This document shows, piece after piece, positions 1 to 5,101 of a DNA stretch of 5,101 nucleotides. The stretch is from an uncultured bacterium (GTDB lineage: Bacteria; Planctomycetota; Phycisphaerae; Phycisphaerales; SM1A02). The position numbers and the translations under genes are program-made. The notes beneath the pieces were generated by a model that made no database searches, was not told the DNA's origin, and saw nothing but the letters and a program-made list of their open reading frames with translations. How positions within the stretch are numbered: position 1 is the first letter of the stretch; each line of letters starts with the position of its first letter. The stretch lies in the NCBI GenBank assembly GCA_903914045.1, contig CAIWNO010000043.1, forward strand, positions 1-5,101, in the 5' to 3' direction.

Positions 1-511
1 TGAAACGCGTGCGATCAAAATCGCACGAGCAACCCATGGCGACAAGTTGCTCAAGAATGACGCGCTCATATTCATCTTTCCACGCTTGCACTTGCGCCAC
101 AAATTCATCGCGCGAAAAATCAGTGCGCTTCTTGCCTTGCAACGCCAAGCGCCGCTCAACCACAGTTTGCGTGGCGATGCCCGCGTGATCCGTTCCTGGC
201 ATCCACAACACATCGCACCCTCGCATGCGCGCGTGGCGGGCCAACGTGTCTTGCAACGTGTTGTTCAGCGCGTGACCCAAGTGCAAAGCCGCAGTGACAT
301 TGGGCGGCGGAATAAACATGGTGAACGGCTGGGCTTTGGATTGGGGATTGGCCTTGAAACAACCAACCTCGCGCCATCGTTGCGCCATGGCGCTTTCATG
401 GTCGCTTGGTCGGTACGATTTCGGCAAGCCACTGGCATCAACTTCGACGCCAGAGTTGGCGATCACCGCGTGCGCTTCTTGCGTTTGTTTTGGCTTGTGA
501 GTTTGCGACAT
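1..511 (-). CDS. valS: Valyl-tRNA synthetase, N-terminal part (runs off left edge)
   Basis: Class I aminoacyl-tRNA synthetase that charges tRNA-Val with valine in the cytoplasm. The minus strand reads open from an ATG at 511 to the left edge, giving 170 codons of a protein that is usually around 900 residues. Visible signatures are FIPPPNVTAALHLGHAL (about residues 66-81), which holds the ATP-binding HIGH motif as HLGH at 77-80, and WMPGTDHAGIATQ (103-115), diagnostic of ValRS. CDFDRTRF ends the visible part. The conserved fold begins near LPKSYRPSDHE (29-39), so the first 28 residues are a poorly conserved extension. A GTG at codon 16 (464-466) is a possible alternative start. No convincing Shine-Dalgarno site lies within about 12 bases of the ATG. 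The start codon overlaps that of the divergent TPR gene. The family call is very sure; the exact start is less so. The KMSKS motif and editing domain lie outside the window. Confidence 0.95.
   Translation of the reverse strand, partial: MSQTHKPKQTQEAHAVIANSGVEVDASGLPKSYRPSDHESAMAQRWREVGCFKANPQSKAQPFTMFIPPPNVTAALHLGHALNNTLQDTLARHARMRGCDVLWMPGTDHAGIATQTVVERRLALQGKKRTDFSRDEFVAQVQAWKDEYERVILEQLVAMGCSCDFDRTRF
8..27. repeat. Perfect inverted repeat inside valS
   Basis: CGTGCGAT (8-15), a 4-base loop CAAA, and ATCGCACG (20-27) form a perfect 8-bp stem. It lies within valS codons for a conserved stretch ending CDFDRTRF. There is no flanking T-run, so it does not look like a terminator. It may simply follow from the codons used. 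Confidence 0.6.
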
Positions 512-1517
512 GTTCAAACAATACTACCGACCACCTGCTCTTGGATGCCTGATCTATGTGGCGATTTATTTTTGCGCATCGTGCTCCAAGGAACCGCACA
601 CCGCCACCGCCTCGGCCGCGCAAGTGCAGGCAAGCATTGCGGCCATTGACAAGTTGATCGACGCGGGCCAATTTGAAAACGCGCTGCGCGTGGCGCGCGA
701 ATTGGAGATCAAGGCGCCCAACGATCCATTGACGAGCGAAGTCTTGGCGCGCGCATTGTTGAGCCAATGCAACGCGAATCCAAGCGCGCAACTGCGCGTT
801 GAAACCGCCGCCGCCTACGCCAAAGCCGCGGCTGCGCGCCCCACTAGTCCAGGCTTGCAATCCGCCGCGGGCATGGCCGCCTATTCCGCGGGCAACATGG
901 AAAGCGCGATTCGCTATCACCAGAAAGCCGCCAAGCTTGAGCCTGGAAATCCGCAACATCTGTATTTGGAAGCCATGATGTGGAACGCGTCGGCGCAGCC
1001 TAATTTTTCGATTGAACTTTTTGAACGCGCGCAAAAATTAGATCCACACTCGCCCGAAATTGAAATGGGTTGGGCCGAAGCCATGTCCCAAGTTGGCGAA
1101 GCCGCGCGCGCCAAAGAGCACATGCAACGAGCGCGCACATTGGCGCCGCAGGATTCCACCATTCGATATCGCGCGGCCAGTCTGTTGCGCTCGCTTGGCT
1201 CACCCGACGAGGCCGCTGAGATGTTGCTTGGTGGCGTTTCCATTGGCAGCGCCACTACAGCCACCTGTGAACTGTGCGCGCAATGCCTAAGCGAGGCCGG
1301 CAAGCACGCTCAAAGCGCCGAAGTGTGGGAGCGCTTGGCCGCCATGAGCATGATGCGGCCAGAACATTTGCTTGAGGCCGCGCGCAGTTGGTCGCGCGCC
1401 GGACAGCAGGAAACCGCGCTGATTTTGCTGGAAAAAGCCCGTCAAGCCAACGCGCCGCAGGCGTACTTTGAACTGGCGCGAAGCGAAATTATGGCGCGCC
1501 AAAAACAAAGTCCATGA
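510..1517 (+). CDS. TPR-repeat protein, probable lipoprotein
   Basis: A 335-residue protein. The N-terminus looks like an export signal: basic residues K3 and R7, a hydrophobic stretch at about 10-24, then C22-A-S-C25 followed by S-K. C25 could be a lipidated cysteine, but Cys at -3 makes the lipobox non-canonical, so a plain signal peptide or membrane anchor is also possible. The rest is helical tetratricopeptide repeats, clearest at about 40-73 (AGQFENALRVARELEIKAPN), 115-148 (SAGNMESAIRYHQKAAKLEP), 149-182 (FERAQKLDPHSPE) and 183-216 (AKEHMQRARTLAPQ), with weaker units to about 316. TPR arrays are protein-binding scaffolds; no catalytic domain is seen and the partner is unknown. An envelope location is inferred. 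The ATG at 510 is chosen because it gives the complete signal sequence and no in-frame ATG exists before the mature part. Only a weak GTGAG (497-501) precedes it. It is divergent from valS and convergent with the reductase gene. Confidence 0.88.
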   Translation: MFKQYYRPPALGCLIYVAIYFCASCSKEPHTATASAAQVQASIAAIDKLIDAGQFENALRVARELEIKAPNDPLTSEVLARALLSQCNANPSAQLRVETAAAYAKAAAARPTSPGLQSAAGMAAYSAGNMESAIRYHQKAAKLEPGNPQHLYLEAMMWNASAQPNFSIELFERAQKLDPHSPEIEMGWAEAMSQVGEAARAKEHMQRARTLAPQDSTIRYRAASLLRSLGSPDEAAEMLLGGVSIGSATTATCELCAQCLSEAGKHAQSAEVWERLAAMSMMRPEHLLEAARSWSRAGQQETALILLEKARQANAPQAYFELARSEIMARQKQSP

Positions 1518-1607
1518 CAATATCACGTAGCGCGCGCCCACGATTGGCAAAGCGCGCAACGGCTGATTATGTTTTGCACAATGCAATTCGCGGCGCGCCC
1601 AACGGCT
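1518..1607. other. Convergent intergenic spacer
   Basis: These 90 bases separate the 3' ends of the TPR gene (plus) and the reductase gene (minus). A small perfect hairpin is present: TTGCA (1574-1578), loop CAA, TGCAA (1582-1586). With only 5 bp and no T-run on either side it is not a convincing intrinsic terminator. An 8-base palindrome GGCGCGCC lies at 1592-1599, and a GCGCGCC near 1531-1538 could pair with it across a loop of over 50 bases. No ORF or RNA gene was recognised. Transcription from both sides probably ends here, by a mechanism that cannot be seen in the sequence. Confidence 0.5.
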
Positions 1608-2366
1608 TCAATCACCATCTTTCAAATCACCATCTTCAACCAGTGATCGACCTCCATCAAGCGTGATGGCGCTGCCCGTCATGAAGGGCGCGTCCAATGT
1701 CACAAAGCGAACCAACGCCGCCGCGTCCTTGGGTGTTCCAAGTCGGCCAAGCGGAACGCGTCGCACATACGTCTCTTGTTGCGCATCGCCCATGGATTGC
1801 GGCCACGCAATCACGCCAGCAATGATTACATTCACGCGAATTCGTGGCGCCAACTCAAGCGCCAGATTGCGAAACCACGCGTGCAGCGCACGTTTACTGG
1901 CCAAGTAATGCGTGAACTCTTTCATTGGGCAAAAGTCAACATGGATATCGCCAAACGCCATGACCGATGCGCCGCCAGCAAGCGTTGAGCGCGCAAGTGC
2001 GGGCGACAACATGCGCGCCAATGCCGTTGGCGTGATGCAGTTGACGCGCATGAAGCCCGCGGCTTGCGCGCCCGCGTGGTCATGCGCCAGATCTTTTTCC
2101 CACAGACCCGCGGACACAATCAACGCGTCAAGTTTTTCAAGCGCAAGCGCGCTCACTGTGGCCAAGGCCGTGTCCGTGTTGTCAAGATCCAACTGCAACA
2201 AGGTGACCTTGGCGCCCAGGACCTCTGCCATGGATTGCGTTTCTTGCGCGCCAACGTGGTCGCTATGAAATGTCAACACCACATCAAAGCCCGCGCGCGC
2301 CAATTCCAAGGCCACTTCACGCCCCACTCGCCTAGACGCGCCCACCACCATGGCCAATGGTTTCAT
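1608..2366 (-). CDS. Short-chain dehydrogenase/reductase, pteridine reductase (PTR1/FolM)-like
   Basis: A 252-residue Rossmann-fold NAD(P)H oxidoreductase of normal SDR length. The nucleotide-binding loop is V8-G-A-S-R-R-V-G15, matching the PTR1/FolM pattern TGxxxRxG except for Val in place of Thr; the two arginines suggest NADPH. Other landmarks are LDLDN (59-63), VSAG (84-87) where NNAG is usual, N109, D140, the catalytic Y154-xxx-K158, LALELAPRIRVN (168-179), and DGGRSL (237-242) near the C-terminus, as in pteridine reductases. The usual catalytic Ser position appears to be taken by Asp140, also a PTR1 trait. Reduction of dihydropteridine or dihydrofolate is therefore a reasonable inference, but another carbonyl substrate is possible. 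The ATG at 2366 is preferred over an in-frame ATG 16 codons upstream because a GAAGGG site sits 6 bases ahead of it and it overlaps the upstream stop codon as ATGA. The C-terminus ends in a small repeat, EDGDLKDGD. Confidence 0.88.
   Translation of the reverse strand: MKPLAMVVGASRRVGREVALELARAGFDVVLTFHSDHVGAQETQSMAEVLGAKVTLLQLDLDNTDTALATVSALALEKLDALIVSAGLWEKDLAHDHAGAQAAGFMRVNCITPTALARMLSPALARSTLAGGASVMAFGDIHVDFCPMKEFTHYLASKRALHAWFRNLALELAPRIRVNVIIAGVIAWPQSMGDAQQETYVRRVPLGRLGTPKDAAALVRFVTLDAPFMTGSAITLDGGRSLVEDGDLKDGD
1611..1636. repeat. Short direct repeat at the 3' end of the reductase gene
   Basis: ATCACCATCTT occurs at 1611-1621 and again at 1626-1636, a 15-base period. Read on the minus strand it encodes the doubled acidic tail DGD-LK-DGD just before the stop codon. 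It looks like a small in-frame duplication that extended the C-terminus beyond the usual DGGRSL ending of the family. Confidence 0.7.
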
Positions 2367-2578
2367 GAGCCACCCTTCATTCGCTTGCCTGATTCGCTCC
2401 AAGCGTCCACCCATTTTGTAGCGTGGCGCGCGCCAAATTGTATGTCTTTCACGCGCCGACGCAATGCGGATTTCACAAACAGAAGCGCCACGCCAGCCAG
2501 CACGCCACTACCGACAAGCAACACTGCCACTCGAATGGCGGCGGAGATTTGAAATTGTCCTGAGGTGTCTTCAAGCAT
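2363..2578 (-). CDS. Small single-pass membrane protein (71 aa), unknown function
   Basis: Not recognised as a named family. From the ATG at 2578 the protein has 71 residues: a short polar, acidic N-terminus (MLEDTSGQFQ), one hydrophobic helix at about 12-35 (IRVAVLLVGSGVLAGVALLF), then a strongly basic stretch (KSALRRRVKD) and a polar, basic tail ending KRMKGGS. The positive-inside rule predicts an outside N-terminus and a cytoplasmic tail. Its TGA (2365-2363) overlaps the ATG of the reductase gene as ATGA, which implies translational coupling and is the main reason to accept so small a gene. The frame stays open upstream to an ATG at 2680 (105 aa), but that start would overlap the divergent AsmA-like gene and adds residues that look non-coding, so 2578 is preferred. 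No good Shine-Dalgarno site precedes it. A membrane tether or helper for the reductase is speculation. Confidence 0.68.
   Translation of the reverse strand: MLEDTSGQFQISAAIRVAVLLVGSGVLAGVALLFVKSALRRRVKDIQFGARHATKWVDAWSESGKRMKGGS
2373..2378 (-). promoter_or_regulatory. Ribosome binding site of the reductase gene
   Basis: Read on the minus strand, GAAGGG lies here, followed by a 6-base gap and the ATG at 2366-2364. It is the clearest Shine-Dalgarno sequence in the window. It sits inside the last codons of the upstream 71-residue gene and decides the reductase start in favour of 2366 over 2414. Confidence 0.65.
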
Positions 2579-2632
2579 GATTTCAATAGGATACGAGGCG
2601 TGGCTCAATTGGCGAATCTGTAGAATGAAAAA
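2579..2632. promoter_or_regulatory. Divergent intergenic region, putative promoters
   Basis: These 54 bases separate the starts chosen for the minus-strand pair and the plus-strand AsmA-like gene, so promoters for both should lie in or near it. On the plus strand TAGAAT (2621-2626) matches the -10 consensus at five of six positions. It would place a transcription start near 2633, at the GTG chosen for the AsmA-like gene. No recognisable -35 box lies 16-18 bases upstream of it. No clear promoter was found for the minus strand. The assignment rests mainly on position. Confidence 0.3.
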
Positions 2633-5101
2633 GTGTTCGATCGCAATAGACTGACCAACCGCTTTCTCCACTATGTCCAAATTGCTTGGAATACACGGCG
2701 CATAATTTCAATCTTCGCTTTGGCCTTGGTGGTTTCGATGTGGTGCTTGCTGCGTTTCACATCGTCATTGAACTGGGTCATTCAGACCGTCATCAGCATG
2801 GAAAGCGGCGCTGAATGCGCAGTGACCAACGCGCACTGGAACGGTTGGGGAAATATGACGGTGGAATCCGTTGTTGTACTTGCGCCCACATGGCCGGGCG
2901 TGACAAAGGAACTTATTCGCGTGCAGGGAATTCGCGTGCAGTTCCACCCTGCGCATTTGCTGCATGGCAAAGTCGTGTTGCAAGACATCCATGTCGATTC
3001 AGCGGCGGTCAATATCGCCGAACGCGCCAACGCGCATGGCCTATTCAATATCATGGCGCTTCAATCGCGCGCTGGTTCAGGCAGTTCGCCTGTTGAAGTC
3101 CGGCAAGCAAGCTTGGACCAACTTCACATTTCCATGTTCACGGTGGACGCAAAAGACACGATCAAACGAGAGGGACAACATTCTTTCAAAGGATCTCTAA
3201 ACCCTATTGCAAACGCGCCGACCGATTTCAAATTTGCGCTGCATGAAATTTCAAATACAAATCCAAATGTGAACGCGCCCGTAAATGCTCTATCGCTTGA
3301 TGGAACGCTGAATCAAAATACGTTCGCGTACAGCATGACCATCACCGGTCTTTCATTCGTGCAATCACTGCTGCCAATGCTGCCGTACTCGGTGCAAACC
3401 GCTTGGAAAAAAATAGATTTGACCGGCTCCATTGATTTGATCAAAGTCAGTGGTCGGCCAGACCGCCCCATTGATGAGGCCACGCTGACCTTGCGCAACG
3501 TGCAGGCCACGATCCAAATTCCTGGATATGAAACTGAATGGGTGCGCTATGAACCCAAAAAACTTCCACCGCTTCCAGACAATATTAAGACCGCAAGCGA
3601 TGTGAAGGACCCGCCTCGACTTCAGACTGGCCTGCCACGAATGCAAGTGGATAGCGGCACGGTTCGATTTCAAAAAAATAAGTTGAAGTTTGAGAACTTC
3701 ATCGGCAAACTTGATAGCACCAAACCACGCAGCATTGCCGTTCCAATTCAGCTTGACTTGGAAATTGGTTTACCCTCGGATGAGCAACCCACTTCCATTG
3801 ATGACGCGCAAGAGTGGTTCAAAGACGTCTATGCAAGAAGCGGAGTTGAAGCCACTGTGAAAATTATGAACTTTGCGTTGACTCCGGCCAATGAAAAAGA
3901 TTTTGACGGCGTGGAATTGCCCAAGCCCGCGGTGCAAGTGCTGGGCAACTTACTGGCGACCTCGTGGGACGTTGACCTTGATGTCACCATTTCGCGCGCC
4001 GTCGCCAAGCAGGATGCGGCCGGGACTACAATCCCGCAGGCCCTGACCAACAAGGGAACGCTGAACATCCGCGGCGCGTGCGGCGGCTACTTTCTCTTTC
4101 CTTATTTGCTGCGCGATGTCAATGCAAAGATTGAGTTGAACAACGACACGGTTTCAATTACGTCGCTGCAAGGCAAAGGCAGTGGCGGCGCGCTTGTGAA
4201 CATCACGGGAAGCGTGACCGAGCCAGGCGACGACGCCGGAGTTGATCTGCGCATTACCGCCGCTGATTTGCCCGTTGACGAGGCCTTGAAAAAGTCATTC
4301 TTGTTTGGCCCCAAGAAAGTATTCGAGCTCTTATATGACCACGCCGCGCAAAAACATCTTATTGCCGCGGGACTGTTGAAGCCCAATGAGTTTCAATTTA
4401 CGGGCCGCTGCAATGTGGATTTACGCGTGGAGCGCGCGGTGAAAGGTGGAACCAATGTCAAGACCACAGGCGAGATCGCCTTGCGCGACGCGAATGTGAT
4501 TTGCTCGCGCTTTCCTTATCCAGTGCATGTGGACTCCGGGAAAATTATTCTGGAGGACACGGCCATCCGCCTTCCCGCGGAGAAATGGAAACTCACCACG
4601 CAATCCAATGCCAATGTCACCATTGGGGGCATCGTCAACATTCCACGCGATGGCGAGGACAGAAAAGTTTTTCCAGATTTAACAATCACATTTGACAATG
4701 ACAGCGTGAATCCACTTTTGCTGGCGGCGATTCCATTTGAGACTTCTAAAAATTCCGCGCCACCCGAGGGTTGGCCAGGAACCAATTTGTCTTCCGCCGC
4801 GCGCATGTTGCGGCAAATCAATCTTCAAGGAACATTGAATGGTGAAGGAAAGATTGGCGCGAATGCCGATGAAAGCACCACTTGGGATTTCAATCTTGCG
4901 CTGGCCAATGGGTCCATTACTCCACTTCAAAATCTGGCACCCGCGCCCGCCGACGCCGATCAAATTCTGCCCAACGGATTTGACCTGAAGAATGTCGCGG
5001 CCAAAGTGAATATCACGGATGTCGCCACATCGCTGCTTTCACTTCAGGGATTCATTGGCGACGGTGAAGTCACGGCAAGTGGTTTCGCCACGCTTGATTC
5101 A
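2633..5101 (+). CDS. AsmA-like envelope protein, N-terminal part (runs off right edge)
   Basis: An open frame from just after a TAG at 2621 to the window end, giving 823 codons from a GTG at 2633. A basic N-terminal segment ending NTRR (20-23) precedes a membrane helix at about 24-40 (IISIFALALVVSMWCLLRF). The rest is long and beta-rich, with alternating polar and hydrophobic strands typical of AsmA/TamB/YhdP-like proteins: anchored in the inner membrane, extending into the periplasm, and thought to form a groove for lipid transfer or influence outer-membrane assembly. Similar units recur: IPGY then MQVDSGTVRF (about 283-355), FPYLLRDVNAKIEL (489-502) then LQGKGSGG, and FPYPVHVDSGKIIL (627-640). 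LPMLPYSVQTAWKK and ITAADLPVDEALKK are linker-like helices. The start is uncertain: no ATG exists before codon 36, which lies within the membrane helix, and no Shine-Dalgarno site is seen. The AsmA-like call is made by architecture and motif resemblance; the substrate is unknown. Confidence 0.82.
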   Translation, partial: MFDRNRLTNRFLHYVQIAWNTRRIISIFALALVVSMWCLLRFTSSLNWVIQTVISMESGAECAVTNAHWNGWGNMTVESVVVLAPTWPGVTKELIRVQGIRVQFHPAHLLHGKVVLQDIHVDSAAVNIAERANAHGLFNIMALQSRAGSGSSPVEVRQASLDQLHISMFTVDAKDTIKREGQHSFKGSLNPIANAPTDFKFALHEISNTNPNVNAPVNALSLDGTLNQNTFAYSMTITGLSFVQSLLPMLPYSVQTAWKKIDLTGSIDLIKVSGRPDRPIDEATLTLRNVQATIQIPGYETEWVRYEPKKLPPLPDNIKTASDVKDPPRLQTGLPRMQVDSGTVRFQKNKLKFENFIGKLDSTKPRSIAVPIQLDLEIGLPSDEQPTSIDDAQEWFKDVYARSGVEATVKIMNFALTPANEKDFDGVELPKPAVQVLGNLLATSWDVDLDVTISRAVAKQDAAGTTIPQALTNKGTLNIRGACGGYFLFPYLLRDVNAKIELNNDTVSITSLQGKGSGGALVNITGSVTEPGDDAGVDLRITAADLPVDEALKKSFLFGPKKVFELLYDHAAQKHLIAAGLLKPNEFQFTGRCNVDLRVERAVKGGTNVKTTGEIALRDANVICSRFPYPVHVDSGKIILEDTAIRLPAEKWKLTTQSNANVTIGGIVNIPRDGEDRKVFPDLTITFDNDSVNPLLLAAIPFETSKNSAPPEGWPGTNLSSAARMLRQINLQGTLNGEGKIGANADESTTWDFNLALANGSITPLQNLAPAPADADQILPNGFDLKNVAAKVNITDVATSLLSLQGFIGDGEVTASGFATLDS

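Noticed and set aside
47..649. A 200-codon plus-strand ORF
   Set aside because: It lies antisense to the clearly identified valS N-terminus and runs into the TPR gene in another frame. Its product is rich in Arg and His with no domain pattern, typical of a shadow frame in GC-rich DNA.
438..1034. A 198-codon minus-strand ORF opposite the TPR gene
   Set aside because: The product is Arg/Gly-rich and low in complexity, and it overlaps both the valS start and the TPR gene, which has coherent repeats and a signal sequence. It is a shadow frame.
1574..1586. Hairpin TTGCA-CAA-TGCAA as a terminator
   Set aside because: The stem is only 5 bp, is AT-containing, and has no T-run on either strand.
2367..2414. 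Upstream ATG at 2414 for the reductase
   Set aside because: It adds 16 polar residues before the Rossmann strand, overlaps the small membrane gene by 52 bases, and is less favoured than 2366, which has GAAGGG at a 6-base spacing and an ATGA overlap.
2064..2552. A 162-codon plus-strand ORF opposite the reductase
   Set aside because: It is antisense to a gene with intact SDR motifs, and the product is basic with no recognisable features.
2579..2680. N-terminal extension of the small membrane protein to an ATG at 2680
   Set aside because: It would overlap the divergent AsmA-like gene and remove the shared promoter space. The added residues show no conserved character and the start has no ribosome site.
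2679..4963. Several minus-strand ORFs of 60-105 codons opposite the AsmA-like gene
   Set aside because: All are antisense to one continuous 823-codon frame with coherent protein features. None has a motif or a supporting ribosome site.

Overview
The window holds five protein-coding genes, two of them cut by the window edges. No RNA genes, mobile elements or CRISPR arrays were seen. Coding density is very high: the only gene-free stretches are about 90 bp (1518-1607) and about 54 bp (2579-2632). The DNA is fairly GC-rich with many GCGC/CGCG words. The valyl-tRNA synthetase N-terminus (PPPNVTAALHLGHALNN followed by WMPGTDHAGIATQ), a long AsmA-like protein with repeated FPY-type units, and weak or missing Shine-Dalgarno sites suggest a Gram-negative bacterium of the Planctomycetota, perhaps Phycisphaerae. 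That placement rests on remembered family resemblance, not on a search.

Layout, left to right. (1) 1-511, minus: the first 170 codons of valyl-tRNA synthetase (valS), running off the left edge. (2) 510-1517, plus: a TPR-repeat protein with an N-terminal export signal, probably a lipoprotein. Its ATG overlaps the valS ATG by two bases in the palindrome ACATGT, so each gene's leader and promoter must lie inside the other's coding sequence. (3) 1518-1607: a short convergent spacer. (4) 1608-2366, minus: a short-chain dehydrogenase/reductase carrying a variant of the pteridine-reductase (PTR1/FolM) motif. (5) 2363-2578, minus: a 71-residue single-pass membrane protein just upstream of the reductase, joined to it by a 4-base ATGA stop/start overlap. 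(6) 2579-2632: a short divergent spacer. (7) 2633-5101, plus: the first 823 codons of a large AsmA-like, membrane-anchored, beta-rich protein that continues past the right edge.

How the genes may work together: the small membrane protein and the reductase look like a translationally coupled pair. The AsmA-like protein is divergent from that pair and probably acts at the inner membrane or in the periplasm, in envelope lipid handling. The TPR protein is probably also in the envelope. valS is housekeeping. Nothing here makes a convincing new multi-gene system. The points most worth a second look are the overlapping divergent start codons, the coupled 71-residue membrane protein, the altered SDR motifs, and the repeat architecture and unusual start of the AsmA-like gene.
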